Notes: generated by a model not told the origin, from the sequence alone. 64,000 bases of DNA from Planctomicrobium piriforme (GCF_900113665.1 NZ_FOQD01000024.1:1-64000), one strand, 5' to 3'; positions 39,201 to 48,322 are shown, numbered from the stretch's first letter. Translations and numbers: made by a program.

Positions 39201-39920
39201 ATCCCCCCGCCCCAGCAGCACGCAAATGACGTTCGATCCCAGGCAGGTCGCCACCAGATCGAGATGACCATCTTCATTCAGGTCCGCTGCAATCACATCG
39301 GTGGCCTGATGGGCGACAGGATAGGCAGTCCCTGCTTTGAACGTGCCATCACCATGTCCCAGATAGACGCCGACCGTACTGGCGTTTCCACCGGCGACCG
39401 CGAGATCCGGCTTGCCGTCCTCGTTGAAGTCGGCGACCGCGGTGGGTGCGGAAACAATCACGCTCCCGGTCTTCGGGGAAAAGCTGACATGCGTTGCCAG
39501 GGGCAGGTTGGCGGAGTCACGAATGCTACCGTCGTCCACCAGGTTGATCCCCAGCGTGCCGGCGCCATAAATCCCGGTCACCGACGCGGTATACACCGCG
39601 CCGCTCACCTGCGTGATCTTGACCTTCTGGTCATTCACCACGGTGCCGGTCTTCACGATCGCAAAATCGCTGCTGTCGACTCCGGTGACGTTCTCACTGA
39701 AAGTGACCGTGAATTTCGTGGAGTTCATCGTAATCGCATCGGGCGGGGAACGCTCGATCGAAATCACCGCCGGGCCGGCCCCGGAGAGCAGCGTTCGAGA
39801 CTCCAGCACGTCAACTCGCCAGGCTCCCCCGAGGAACCGCGGCTGAGATCGACGTACACGGCGAAAGCTGCGGACAGAGATGCATCTCGCCCAGATTTGG
39901 GACAGCCAGTCGTTGCGCAT
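36207..39920 (-). CDS. Giant secreted VCBS/cadherin repeat protein with LEPR-XLL-type start
   Basis: A 1237-residue extracellular protein. The N-terminus is basic and carries VDVLESRTLLSG, a variant of the LEPR-XLL motif found at the start of large planctomycete surface proteins. After an Ig-like segment, VCBS/FG-GAP units with Asp-rich loops (DFNEDGKPDLAVAGG, DLNEDGHLDLVATC, DVDNDGHLDIVTS, DLNGDGNLDLARS, DVDGDGIPDLAVVD) span about residues 157-497. A cadherin-like domain follows (about 510-608), then four tandem domains of about 155 residues each, sharing YGG...GTxxGGTNKV..ITFNA...ALLR.ITF and (D)GxGGTS endings. Calcium binding is expected; target unknown. The start codon chosen has GGAAAA before it; the upstream frame to 40079 is not convincing. 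Confidence 0.85.
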   Translation of the reverse strand: MRNDWLSQIWARCISVRSFRRVRRSQPRFLGGAWRVDVLESRTLLSGAGPAVISIERSPPDAITMNSTKFTVTFSENVTGVDSSDFAIVKTGTVVNDQKVKITQVSGAVYTASVTGIYGAGTLGINLVDDGSIRDSANLPLATHVSFSPKTGSVIVSAPTAVADFNEDGKPDLAVAGGNASTVGVYLGHGDGTFKAGTAYPVAHQATDVIAADLNEDGHLDLVATCLGSNVICVLLGRGDGTFNSSVRVIAGSGTGPESLAAGDVDNDGHLDIVTSNVTGSVSVLIGNGNGTFETAQVYNVGSGKNNTSQTQFITLADLNGDGNLDLARSIMTDVGFNYPGAIGVLLGNGTGVFQQQTNYTAGYNPHSLQVADLNGDHVPDLVATNGGDTDNYSVLLGTGAGTFQPAQVFAAGTDVSALAVADVDGDGIPDLAVVDPAINAVGVFRGNGDGTFQPQHYYYSVLATSSFTSFVSTADLNGDGRIDLVVSSNGPSSVLLSHLVTDFNGTMYSVDVDFPPTDIALDHATVGENKPLGTLVGAFSATDKDPNETFTYSLVSGSGSTGNASFSISGNQLLTAQVFDASVQNSYSIRVRVTDSRGLSYEKVFAIGVTVGNQPPVIGGFSGTIDYPEHSIPILIASDATVKDYDSSDFDTGSLTLTITQNVQSYDYLSIRSQGNGPGQIAVANGNKVYYGGIFFGTSTGGTNKVGLTITFNANATPTAAQALLRTITFESLSPTPSTLPRTVRAIVRDGDGGTSASVYKTINVIVTNNNPGLGFQTTNATYTGVPVVISPQGEILDQDSPNFDGGVLTLNLTTNAQGSDVLAVRNQGTGPGQVGVSGVNVTYGGIVVGTFTGGTNKVGLKITFNANSSPVIAREVLRNITFSNSSATPPTARRTLVGKITDGDGGTSVSQSMTVTFQLVMAATLASNQSPVISQFAGSINYAPGESPVLIDYDAIVTDADSSTLNGGAMTISLTANGQGSDVLAIRNQGRLAGKIGVSGSSVLYGGVAIGTLTGGTNKVGLKITFNADSTPEAAQALLRNITFVSTLAAPSTAPRTVRVILTDGSGGTSAAMTKTITVASAHASPVIAGFDGSVNYTPGAGATIIDSDVTVTDQDSPNLNQGQLTVSLRNNIQGTDILSVRNIGTGAGQIGVSGSNVTYGGVIIGTLAGGAKKVPMTVIFNANAAAAAAQALLRAVTFQSTLSNPVTLTRTVRVILTDGHGGTSNEALKSITIG

Positions 39921-40079
39921 GACGTTTTCCGGTGAGACCGCCTGGGGGCCAATCGGGGGCTGACCCGCGGTGCATCTTTCAAGAGCGTTTGTGCCTGCAT
40001 TCCAGGCCTTGTCCTCAAAGCAGTGAGAAGCAGCATGGCACGTCTCGCCGATGCTAGGTGAGGTGTTAACGCCCAACAA

Positions 40080-40317
40080 GGGGCAAAGCGGCTGCCTTAC
40101 GAGAACCTAACGGCGAAGATGCTCGTGATCGAGCGAGGCTCCTGGAGGCGAGATTACTGCTTCGTGAGCAGCGGAGCGTGTCGCCACTAAGTTCGGAGGC
40201 CCCTTAAAGCTTCCACCGCCTTCACAGCCGTAACAGGGCTTCCCAAATAAACGAGGCTCAACCCTCCCACTGAAATTTGGGAAGGCTGAGCCTGAGTGAA
40301 AGCAAAAAGTCAGATTC
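40080..40317. other. Intergenic between two minus-strand genes
   Basis: Contains the terminator at 40243-40293 and the upstream region of the VCBS/cadherin gene; no gene seen. Confidence 0.5.
40243..40293 (-). terminator. Terminator of the DUF1559 gene
   Basis: On the minus strand AGGCTCA..CCTTCCCA pairs with TGGGAGGG.TGAGCCT, followed by CGTTTATTT. The stem is interrupted but long. It stands 25 bases after the stop of the DUF1559 gene. Confidence 0.7.
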
Positions 40318-41307
40318 TTAGAACTCGCCGAGGATTTCACCGCCGTTGGGAGTGACCAGTTTGCGATAGGTGAGGCGGTCGAGGTTCTCGTTCAAGAACC
40401 GCACCGCGCCGTCTCCCATCAGCACCTGAATGCCGCCGGTATGGGCGCTCGATGCGATCCAGCCGCCGACCCAGTTCCAGTTTCCGCCGTTGATCAGGTA
40501 GCCGTCGTCACCCCCGGCGTTCTGCACGTCGTAGAGCACGCAGCCCGGGGTCCAGGTATTGCCTGTGGTCTGGGCGCGGGGGCCGATCCATAATCCTCCG
40601 CTGTATCCACATGGGCTGCCGCCGCAGTTCGTCGAGGTGGCCGGCTGGGCGATGGTGGACCGTTCTGTCACGAACAGCGTATTGCTCGTGCCGTCGAGAA
40701 TATCGCGGAACTCTCTACGAGAATTGATGAAGAACATCCCGTTGTTGGCGGTGGCCTGCGTCGCTCCGCTGACGAGGTAGTTCGACTTTCCAAAGCTGCT
40801 GAGTTTGGTGTTCAGGCCGCCCATGGGATCGGACGGACAGACAAACGCCGGCACAATGGTTTTCGCGGCGTCGATGGCGTCGATGTTGTTGCCGTCGTTG
40901 TTTTTATCCATCCAGGTGCGGGAGAAATCGCCGGTCTGGGTGCCGATGATGTTGTACAAGCCTGCCTGATCGAGATAGGGGAGCAGCAGAGTGCCCCAGC
41001 CCAGCGTGTTATTATTGTCCACGGAACCGACAGGGCTGGTCGCAAAACTGGCGTTGTTGTCGATATAGGCGGGCGGAAAGACGTTCAGTGCATCGTGATA
41101 GTTGTGGAATGCCAGGCCCAGTTGTTTGAGGTTGTTTTTGCACTGGCTGCGACGCGCCGATTCCCTGGCCTGCTGCACTGCTGGCAGCAGCAAGGCAATG
41201 AGAATCGCAATGATCGCGATCACCACCAGCAATTCGATCAACGTAAAGGCTGAGCGAATGCCTCGAAACAGCTGGAAATTACGCAGTTTTGAAAGTTGCA
41301 GATTCAT
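40318..41307 (-). CDS. DUF1559 prepilin-type N-terminal protein
   Basis: A 329-residue DUF1559 protein, a family strongly expanded in planctomycetes. The type IV pilin-like leader and first helix are clear (AFTLIELLVVIAIIAILIALLLPAVQQARES), so processing by a prepilin peptidase is expected. The body has the family features CKNNLKQLGLAFHNYHDALNVFPPA and, near the end, the H-x-GG...MGDGAVRFLNENL box. Its role is unknown; related proteins are thought to form pseudopilus-like or surface structures. It has its own terminator and diverges from the cytochrome gene at 41658, sharing a 350-base intergenic region with no other gene visible. Confidence 0.95.
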   Translation of the reverse strand: MNLQLSKLRNFQLFRGIRSAFTLIELLVVIAIIAILIALLLPAVQQARESARRSQCKNNLKQLGLAFHNYHDALNVFPPAYIDNNASFATSPVGSVDNNNTLGWGTLLLPYLDQAGLYNIIGTQTGDFSRTWMDKNNDGNNIDAIDAAKTIVPAFVCPSDPMGGLNTKLSSFGKSNYLVSGATQATANNGMFFINSRREFRDILDGTSNTLFVTERSTIAQPATSTNCGGSPCGYSGGLWIGPRAQTTGNTWTPGCVLYDVQNAGGDDGYLINGGNWNWVGGWIASSAHTGGIQVLMGDGAVRFLNENLDRLTYRKLVTPNGGEILGEF

Positions 41308-41657
41308 ACCGAGAGCCCTTGTGATTCGAACGAATTAACGAGAAGAACCTCTGAAATGCGAATTGACTGGAATCAGGATCGAGCCCGTGCAGCGGCGCCA
41401 CAAATACGAGCCAAGCACACATCAGACCCAACTGATTCGTAACCTGACAGTAAGGTTCGCCAGCATTGAAGTCAATTCCGTAATGCACTGACGTAAACGT
41501 CGCCGCCTTGAAGGTTTGAAGCATCGTCCAGCCTAGCCATCTTCCCCGCCGCTTTCTTCCCGCTCCGGCCGTTGATACGATTTCATCTGGGCCGATGCGT
41601 TGTTCCGGTGGCAGAACTGCCAGTCTCGCTTGATGTTTCTCGCGTGATGAGGATGCG

Positions 41658-44600
41658 ATGAGGGCTTGTCTTCGCTTGTTCGCTGGACCAACTCTGGCTG
41701 TGCTGATGGTGTTCTCGCATCACTGCGTGCAAGCCGATGACGGTGCCGTCAGTTTCACGCGCGACATCCGCACCATTCTCTCGAACAAGTGCTTTCAGTG
41801 TCATGGGCCCGACCCGGAAGAGCGAAAAGGGGGGACCGATGGGTTGCGGCTCGACAATCTTCAAGGGGCTCTGGCAGACCTCGGCGGATATGCCGCCCTA
41901 GTGCCGGGGCAGCCTGAAAAAAGTGCCCTGCTCGATCGGGTCACCAGCCACGATCCAGATCTGGTGATGCCGCCCCCTTCCATGGGCAAGGGGCTGACGC
42001 CGCATGAAATTGATCTGCTGAAGCGCTGGATCGCTGCCGGCGCTCCCTACGAGGGGCACTGGAGCTATACCAAACCGGTGCGGCCGGAACTTCCCAAGGT
42101 CGCCAAGACAGACTGGGCCAAGAACCCGATTGATCGGTTCATTCTTGCTCGACTGGAGCAAGAAGGTCTTGCGCCCCAGTCGGAAGCGGATTGTCAGGCA
42201 TTGATTCGCCGGGTCGCACTTGATCTGACCGGCCTGCCCCCCAAGCTTGACGAAGTTGATGCCTTTGCGAATGACAAAAACCCAGAGGCCTACGACCAAC
42301 TCATTGATCGTCTGCTGGAGAAGAAAGCCTACGGCGAACACTGGGCGCGGATGTGGCTCGACCTCGCCCGTTATGCGGACTCGGCCGGCTACGCCGACGA
42401 CCCTCCGCGCACGATCTGGTTGTTTCGTGACTACGTCATTGACTCGCTGAACAACAACAAGCCGTTCGATCAGTTCACGATTGAGCAGATTGCCGGCGAC
42501 CTGTTGCCGAATCCGACACAGGAACAGCTCATTGCCACTGCCTTCCATCGCAACACGATGACGAACAGCGAAGGGGGCACCAACGATGAAGAGTTCCGCA
42601 GCGTGGCGATCGTCGATCGAGTGAACACCACGATGGCAGTCTGGATGGGAACCACGATGGCGTGTGCCCAGTGTCACACCCACAAGTTCGATCCTTTGAC
42701 GCAAACCGACTACTTCAGGCTCTACGCCATCTTCAACAACACCGAAGACGCCGACCTGAAGGACGAGTCGCCGCTGCTGTCGTTCTTTCTGCCGGAACAG
42801 CAACAGCAGCGCACGCAGTGGCAAGAGCAGTTGCAAGCAGTCGATCAGACCCTGAAAACAGTGACGCCGGAACTCATCTCCGCACGCGACGCCTGGGACG
42901 TCACGTTCCCACGCGACCTCGCCTGGCAGGTACTGACGCCCAGTGAAGTGAAATCTCAGGCAGGCAACGGCGCGACGATTGAAGAGCACGCTGTCCGCAT
43001 CGCCACAGACAAGAAGAACGACGATCTCACCGTCACCCTGCCCCTCGCTGAAGGACAACTGAGCGCGATTCGGCTCGAAACTCTGACGGACTCAACGGAA
43101 TCCGCCAACAAGGCCGACGGCTACTTCATCCTGACCAAAGTTTCTGCCACGATCACACGACCACTCGGTTCTCCATTAGTCGGCCGGTTTGTGCGCATCG
43201 AAATCCCCGGTAAGGAAAAGATTCTCTCGCTGGCGGAAGTTGAAGTGCGGCAAGGCGAGTCGAACATTGCCCCGGAGGGAACAGCGACTCAAAGCACCAC
43301 GGCCTTCGAAGGTCCGCCGGAACTGGCCATCGATGGCAACACTGACGGCAACTACTACCCGACGATGTCGACGACGCATACCGCGATCTCGAACGATCCG
43401 TGGTGGGAGCTAGACCTGAAGACATCGCAAGCTGTGGATTCCATCCGCATCTGGAATCGCACGGACGGCGGGACCGGTGAACGGCTGAAAAACTTCCGCA
43501 TTCAATTGCTCGACGAAAATCGCAAGCCCCTCTGGCAGCAGACCGTTGCCGCGGCTCCCGATCCGAGTACCGAGTTTCATCCCAATGGACCTCAGACAAT
43601 CGAATTCGTCGCGGCCGTCGCCGATTCATCCCGCGCCGGCTTCACGCCTGACCTCGTGCTCAAAAATCCGAACCCCAAACAGAAGGGCTGGTCGGAGTCC
43701 ACGGCTCAGCCGCACGCGCTGACGCTTCTGGCCGGCAGCCCGATTGACGTTGCCGCAGGGTCAATTCTGACTCTGACAATTGAACAACAGTCTCAGGCAA
43801 CCCATCTCCCTCTCAGTCATTTTCGCCTCAGCCTCACCGACGATGCGCGGGCACAAACATGGGGCAGTACGCCGGCCAACATCATTACCGCGCTGAACGT
43901 TTCACAAGCTGAACGAACGCCTGATCAATCGCAGACAATCACCGACCATTACCTGGGCATCGCTCCCCTGCTCGCGCCGCAGCGAAAGCAGGCGGCACAG
44001 CTCAGGAAGCAACTCGATGATTTCAAACCGGTGACTGTCCCCATCAACCGGGAACTCCCCAAAGAGAAACAGCGCGTCACGCGCTTGCAGCATCGCGGAA
44101 ACTTCCTCGACCTGGGCGAGGAAGTCGCACCCGGCACTCCGACCCACTTTCCTCCCATTCCCAACGGTCTGCCTGCCAACCGGCTGGGACTCGCCCACTG
44201 GCTGATCTCGGAAGACAACCCGCTGACGGCTCGTGTCGTCGCCAACATGTACTGGGAAGCGATCTTTGGAATCGGCCTCGTCGCCAGCAGTGATGAATTC
44301 GGTTCTCAGGGAGACCTCCCCTCACACCCCGAACTCCTCGACTGGCTGGCGACGGAACTCATTCGTCTCAAATGGGACACCAAGGCCTTCCTCAAACTGC
44401 TGGTGACATCCGCCGCTTATCGACAATCATCGAAAGTCAGCGACGAAGAATACGCCCGCGATCCCGACAATCGCCTGCTGGGTCGCGGCCCGCGATTTCG
44501 TCTCTCGGCCGAGATGATTCGTGATCAGGCGTTGTTCGCGAGCGGCCTGCTCAGTTCCCGCAGCGGCGGACCGCCGGTCAAGCCGCCGCAGCCCAACTCA

Positions 44601-45119
44601 GGTCTGAATGCCGCCTTCGGGAGTGCCATCGACTGGCAGACCAGCAACGGTGAAGACAAGTACCGCCGCGGGCTCTATACGACCTGGCGGCGGTCGAATC
44701 CCTACCCTTCCATGAGTACCTTCGATGCTCCCAACCGGGAAGTCTGCACGGTGCGTCGAGTCCGCACGAACACCCCATTGCAGGCACTCGTGACGCTCAA
44801 CGATCCAGTTTACATCGAAGCCGCCCAGGCAATGGCGCGGCGGCTAATGCGCGAAGGGGGCGACACGACAGCCTCACGAGCGACATACGGCTTCCGGCTC
44901 TGCCTCGCCCGACCTCCGCATGAAGCCGAACTCGCACGACTGGTCGCGCTGTATGAGGAAGCATTCGCTCGCTTCCAGTCCGACGCAGAACATGCAAAGC
45001 AGATGGCGACCGACCCGTTGGGCCCGACCCCCGACGGCATGAACGTCGCCGAGCTGGCTGCCTGGACCATCGTCAGCAATGTGTTGCTGAACCTCGACGA
45101 AACCTTGATGAAGCGCTGA
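41658..45119 (+). CDS. PSCyt1-DUF1549-DUF1553 cytochrome-like protein with discoidin domain
   Basis: An 1153-residue secreted protein. Order: signal peptide; planctomycete cytochrome-C-like PSCyt1 with haem motif CFQCH in KCFQCHGPDPEERKGG; DUF1549 with PIDRFILARLEQEGLAP and the WLDLARYADSAGYADD region, including a second haem motif CAQCH in MACAQCHTHKFDP; an inserted segment (about residues 507-650) that looks like an F5/8-type-C discoidin domain (IAPEGTATQST, ELAIDGNTDGNYYP, WWELDLKTSQAVDSIRIWNR); and DUF1553 with NRLGLAHWLISEDNPLTARVVAN and SFNAPN-like TFDAPNREVCTVRR. Redox function is suggested by the haem motifs; substrate unknown. It forms a standard pair with the DUF1501 gene 28 bases downstream. 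Confidence 0.93.
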   Translation: MRACLRLFAGPTLAVLMVFSHHCVQADDGAVSFTRDIRTILSNKCFQCHGPDPEERKGGTDGLRLDNLQGALADLGGYAALVPGQPEKSALLDRVTSHDPDLVMPPPSMGKGLTPHEIDLLKRWIAAGAPYEGHWSYTKPVRPELPKVAKTDWAKNPIDRFILARLEQEGLAPQSEADCQALIRRVALDLTGLPPKLDEVDAFANDKNPEAYDQLIDRLLEKKAYGEHWARMWLDLARYADSAGYADDPPRTIWLFRDYVIDSLNNNKPFDQFTIEQIAGDLLPNPTQEQLIATAFHRNTMTNSEGGTNDEEFRSVAIVDRVNTTMAVWMGTTMACAQCHTHKFDPLTQTDYFRLYAIFNNTEDADLKDESPLLSFFLPEQQQQRTQWQEQLQAVDQTLKTVTPELISARDAWDVTFPRDLAWQVLTPSEVKSQAGNGATIEEHAVRIATDKKNDDLTVTLPLAEGQLSAIRLETLTDSTESANKADGYFILTKVSATITRPLGSPLVGRFVRIEIPGKEKILSLAEVEVRQGESNIAPEGTATQSTTAFEGPPELAIDGNTDGNYYPTMSTTHTAISNDPWWELDLKTSQAVDSIRIWNRTDGGTGERLKNFRIQLLDENRKPLWQQTVAAAPDPSTEFHPNGPQTIEFVAAVADSSRAGFTPDLVLKNPNPKQKGWSESTAQPHALTLLAGSPIDVAAGSILTLTIEQQSQATHLPLSHFRLSLTDDARAQTWGSTPANIITALNVSQAERTPDQSQTITDHYLGIAPLLAPQRKQAAQLRKQLDDFKPVTVPINRELPKEKQRVTRLQHRGNFLDLGEEVAPGTPTHFPPIPNGLPANRLGLAHWLISEDNPLTARVVANMYWEAIFGIGLVASSDEFGSQGDLPSHPELLDWLATELIRLKWDTKAFLKLLVTSAAYRQSSKVSDEEYARDPDNRLLGRGPRFRLSAEMIRDQALFASGLLSSRSGGPPVKPPQPNSGLNAAFGSAIDWQTSNGEDKYRRGLYTTWRRSNPYPSMSTFDAPNREVCTVRRVRTNTPLQALVTLNDPVYIEAAQAMARRLMREGGDTTASRATYGFRLCLARPPHEAELARLVALYEEAFARFQSDAEHAKQMATDPLGPTPDGMNVAELAAWTIVSNVLLNLDETLMKR

Positions 45120-45147
45120 CCGCACTTTTCCCGCACGGAGTTCCGCG

Positions 45148-46599
45148 ATGCATCCTGAACTGGAACATCTGGCTCTCAAAACCAGACGGCATTTTCTGCA
45201 GCAGAGTTCGCTCGGGCTGGGAAGTATTGCGCTGACGTCGCTGCTGGCCGGGGAAGCTGCTGCTTCGCCGAGCTCCGTGATCAATCCCCTCGCGCCGCAG
45301 GCTCCGCACTTCCCCGCCAAAGTGCAACGGGTGATCTATCTGCATCTGACAGGCTCTCCTCCGAATCTCGATCTGTACGACTACAAGCCAGAGCTGGTCA
45401 AACACGACGGTGAAGACTGCCCCGACTCGTTTCTCAAAGGGAAGCGGTTCGCTTTCACAACGGGCGTCCCCAAACTGCTCGGCACGCGTCGCCAGTTCTC
45501 GCAGCACGGGGAAGGCGGCCAATGGATGTCGGACGCGATTCCGCATCTGCATGAGGTTGCGGATGAGATGTGCATGATTCACTCCATGTACACCGACCAG
45601 TTCAATCACGCGCCCGCGGAACTGCTGATCTATACTGGCTCACCCCGATCTGGCCGGCCCTCGATGGGTTCGTGGGTCACCTATGGGCTCGGCTCGGAAA
45701 ACGAAAACCTGCCTGGCTTCGTGGTCCTGATCTCCAGCGGCGTGCAGCCCAACGGCGGCAAAAACTCCTACGGCAGCGGCTTTCTGCCGTCGGTCTATCA
45801 GGGGGTCCAGTGCCGTTCCAAAGGTGATCCAGTGCTGTACGCTTCCGATCCGGCCGGCATGGATCGCGGGCTGCGTCGGCAGACGCTCGATGCGCTGCGG
45901 GATCTCAATCATCTGCAGTCACAGGAACTCGGCCATCCGGAAACGCTCACCCGCATTGCCCAGTACGAACTCGCGTTCCGGATGCAGACGTCGGTGCCGG
46001 AGGTGATGAACATCAATCAGGAGCCCAAACACATTCTCGAGGCCTATGGCGCAAAGCCGGGTGAGGCAAGTTTCGCGAATAATTGCCTGCTCGCCCGTCG
46101 GCTCGCTGAACAAGGTGTGCGGTTCATTCAGCTTTTCGACTGGGGCTGGGACTTCCACGGCACCACCGAACTCGAGGGGATTGAAGCGGGCCTGACTCGG
46201 AAGTGTTCCACCATGGACAAGCCGGTCGCCGCGCTGATTCAGGATCTCAAACAACGGGGACTCCTGGATGACACGCTGATCGTCTGCGGCGGGGAATTCG
46301 GCCGGACCCCATTTCGCGAAGGCCGCACTTCAACCAGCAAGATCCTCGGCCGAGATCATTACCCCGACTGCTTCACTATGTGGATGGCCGGGGGCGGAGT
46401 CAAAGGGGGACTCAGCTACGGAGAAACCGACGAATTCGGTTTCGGAGTGACTGCCAACAAGGTCCATGTCCACGATCTGCAGGCGACAATCCTGCACCTG
46501 CTCGGCTTCGACCACACCCGCCTGACCTACCGTTTCCAGGGCCGCGACTACAGGTTAACCGATGTGCATGGGGACGTGGTGAAGGGGGTTCTGGCATAA
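45148..46599 (+). CDS. DUF1501 family exported protein
   Basis: A 483-residue DUF1501 protein. The N-terminus has a Tat-like signal (TRRHFLQQSSLGLGSIALTSLLAG). Family features: RVIYLHLTGSPPNLDLYDYKPEL, the FNHAPAELLIYTGSPRSGRPSMGSWVTYGLG region, GEFGRTPF and GRDHYPDCFTMWMAGGGVKGG. The fold is thought to be related to alkaline phosphatase/sulfatase enzymes, but I cannot claim an activity. It follows the PSCyt1/DUF1549/DUF1553 gene by 28 bases, the usual two-gene module of planctomycetes, so joint expression is expected. Confidence 0.95.
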   Translation: MHPELEHLALKTRRHFLQQSSLGLGSIALTSLLAGEAAASPSSVINPLAPQAPHFPAKVQRVIYLHLTGSPPNLDLYDYKPELVKHDGEDCPDSFLKGKRFAFTTGVPKLLGTRRQFSQHGEGGQWMSDAIPHLHEVADEMCMIHSMYTDQFNHAPAELLIYTGSPRSGRPSMGSWVTYGLGSENENLPGFVVLISSGVQPNGGKNSYGSGFLPSVYQGVQCRSKGDPVLYASDPAGMDRGLRRQTLDALRDLNHLQSQELGHPETLTRIAQYELAFRMQTSVPEVMNINQEPKHILEAYGAKPGEASFANNCLLARRLAEQGVRFIQLFDWGWDFHGTTELEGIEAGLTRKCSTMDKPVAALIQDLKQRGLLDDTLIVCGGEFGRTPFREGRTSTSKILGRDHYPDCFTMWMAGGGVKGGLSYGETDEFGFGVTANKVHVHDLQATILHLLGFDHTRLTYRFQGRDYRLTDVHGDVVKGVLA

Positions 46600-46620
46600 T
46601 TTCTACTTCTGCGAAAGGAA

Positions 46621-46842
46621 TTACAAATTCCTGCTTCGCAATTCGTCAACTTGCCTCATCAGTTCTTGAATGGCGGCTTGCTGCCGCGCCGTCACTGTTC
46701 CCATAAACAGAAAACAGATCGGCATTCCCAAAGTAAAAATGATGCGCGGTATCGGCGAGCTTGATACCGTGTTTGCATAGACCGCAATCAGCGACAAAAC
46801 AGCACAATAAAGGGCTGGTGAAAAGTGGGTAATCGTCTTCAT
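46621..46842 (-). CDS. Small membrane protein
   Basis: A 73-residue protein with two hydrophobic segments (ALYCAVLSLIAVYANTV and IIFTLGMPICFLFMGTV) and a charged C-terminal helix (ARQQAAIQELMRQVDELRSRNL) that could form a coiled coil. No family recognised. The ATG at 46842 is preferred to a TTG 12 bases upstream. It converges with the DUF1501 gene, 21 bases away. A protein of similar design is encoded at 49585. Confidence 0.55.
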   Translation of the reverse strand: MKTITHFSPALYCAVLSLIAVYANTVSSSPIPRIIFTLGMPICFLFMGTVTARQQAAIQELMRQVDELRSRNL

Positions 46843-46880
46843 GTTTTCAGCCAATGAGTTGATGCCTGTCGGTCACTTCT

Positions 46881-46902
46881 CTACTGACTTCTGACTCTTC
46901 AG
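46881..46902. repeat. Short CTGACTT-type heptamer remnant
   Basis: Degenerate ACTGACTTCTGACTC units resembling one arm of the heptamer arrays at 5350 and 48133. Confidence 0.35.
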
Positions 46903-46922
46903 AGGCGAAAGCCGCTATCTTT

Positions 46923-46944
46923 GCACAGACAGAAATGTCTGTGC
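46923..46944. repeat. GCACAGACA/TGTCTGTGC hairpin repeat
   Basis: Perfect 9-base stem with GAAA loop, followed by CACC, so it ends GTGCCAC like other palindromes here. A near copy lies at 49466-49489. It stands 23 bases after the TPR gene on that gene's strand. Confidence 0.75.
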
Positions 46945-46966
46945 CACCAGTTCCCTCTCTTGCGAA

Positions 46967-48049
46967 CTATTCCCGAAACGGTCTGCGGCTTCTGTACAGG
47001 TCGTAGTTGGCCTGAAAGTCGGCTTTGCGGTGCTGCGGGGCGAGGTCTCTTGCACGAGTTTGGATACGAAGGGCGTTCGCGAAATCGCCTGTCTCCGCAT
47101 AGGCGGCGGCCAGAGTCCCCAGGTAATCGGCATTGCGATTCTGCGTCAGCTCGCAGGCTTTCGTCGCGAGGTTGACCGCCTGACGGCCGTCTCGGTACCG
47201 GTCGTTCGAGCAGGTGGAATACAGCCAGGCCAGGCTGTTGTAAGACGACGCGAGCCGGGGATCGAGACGGATGGCCTGCGTGTAGTCAGCAATCGCCTTG
47301 TCGTATTCCCCTTTGCTTTTCCAGATGATCCCGCGGTTGTTGAACGCTCTGGCCGAACGGGGATCGGAAGCGATGGCTGACGAGTAATCGGCAATCGCCT
47401 TGTCGAGATCCCCCTTGTTCTGCCAGGCCAGCCCGCGATTGTGATAGGCCGAGCCGAACTTGTTATCGAGGCCGATCGCCTGCGTGTAGTCGGCAATCGC
47501 CTTGTCGAACTGAGCCAGATTCTGCTGGGCAACGCCGCGGCTGTGATAGGCCCAGCCAAACCGGGGATCGAGCGAAATCGCCTGGCTGTAATCATCGATC
47601 GCCCGGGCGTCTTCTCCCTTGTTCTGCCAGGCAAGGCCGCGGTTGTAGTACGCCCAGGTGAAGTTGGGATCGAGCTCGATCGCCTTCGAATAGTCGACGA
47701 TGGCCTTGTCGTACTGTTCCTTGTAGTGCCAGGCGCTGCCGCGGCGATTGTAGACGGCGGCGTCGTTGGGATAGAGCCGGATCGCCGCGTCGTAGTCGGC
47801 AATGGCGTTGTCGTGTTCCCCTTTATTCTGCCAGGCACGGCCCCGGTTGAAATAGGCGGCCGCGTCGTTGGGATCGAGCTTGAGCGCCTCGGTGTAGTCG
47901 TCAATCGCCTTGTTGTGATCCCCTTTGTTCTGCCAACTGAGACCGCGATTGAAATACGCGGTCGCATCGAGCTGCGCGAACACTGGCGCGGCAGTCAGAA
48001 AAAGACCGCACAGACAGCAGCAGATTGCGATCCAGTGACTGATTTTCAA
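46967..48049 (-). CDS. Secreted TPR protein
   Basis: A 360-residue exported protein (signal peptide IAICCCLCGLFLTAAPVFAQ). It then has seven consecutive tetratricopeptide repeats of exactly 34 residues (recurring AYFNRGLSWQNKGDHNKAIDDYTEALKLDPND pattern), followed by a less regular helical C-terminus with SLAWLYSTCSND and GTLAAAYAETGDFANAL. TPR arrays bind proteins; the ligand is not evident. TTG start with an excellent ribosome site (GGGAGG, 6-base spacing). The near-identical units suggest recent repeat expansion. Possible roles are in envelope assembly; no adjacent partner is obvious. Confidence 0.88.
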   Translation of the reverse strand: MKISHWIAICCCLCGLFLTAAPVFAQLDATAYFNRGLSWQNKGDHNKAIDDYTEALKLDPNDAAAYFNRGRAWQNKGEHDNAIADYDAAIRLYPNDAAVYNRRGSAWHYKEQYDKAIVDYSKAIELDPNFTWAYYNRGLAWQNKGEDARAIDDYSQAISLDPRFGWAYHSRGVAQQNLAQFDKAIADYTQAIGLDNKFGSAYHNRGLAWQNKGDLDKAIADYSSAIASDPRSARAFNNRGIIWKSKGEYDKAIADYTQAIRLDPRLASSYNSLAWLYSTCSNDRYRDGRQAVNLATKACELTQNRNADYLGTLAAAYAETGDFANALRIQTRARDLAPQHRKADFQANYDLYRSRRPFRE

Positions 48050-48132
48050 TTCCGCCTCCCTGAAGAACCACCGTCATCTGACGGCAGCTGTGATTCTCCC
48101 CGTCCTGCCCGGCAGCGTCAATGTCTTGCGGA

Positions 48133-48164
48133 GTTGTCAGTTTACAGTCATCAGTTTTCAGTCA
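48133..48164. repeat. Heptamer-type repeat, single arm
   Basis: GTTGTCAGTTTACAGTCATC followed by AGTTTTCAGTCAG, built of the same 7-base units as 5350-5380. It lies between the divergent TPR and GH5-like genes. Confidence 0.65.
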
Positions 48165-48322
48165 GAGAGGAATGCCGCGCGATCACTCTGCACCTTCTGA
48201 ATTACTGGCGACTCATCGCCTGTTTGAATTCGCATCACAGTGCACTTATGCTTGCCGAGCCAGCTTCGAGCTATTCAAAGCAACCCGACCTTACTCCTTT
48301 TCTATGTCAGGCAGCCTGGGCC

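Noticed and set aside
39264..39935. Plus-strand open frame of 223 codons
   Set aside because: Antisense to the N-terminal half of the VCBS gene; no ribosome site or family pattern.
47441..48322. A long N-terminal extension of the GH5-like gene
   Set aside because: The upstream part is antisense to the TPR gene and the extended start has no ribosome site; the Tat signal begins at 48323.
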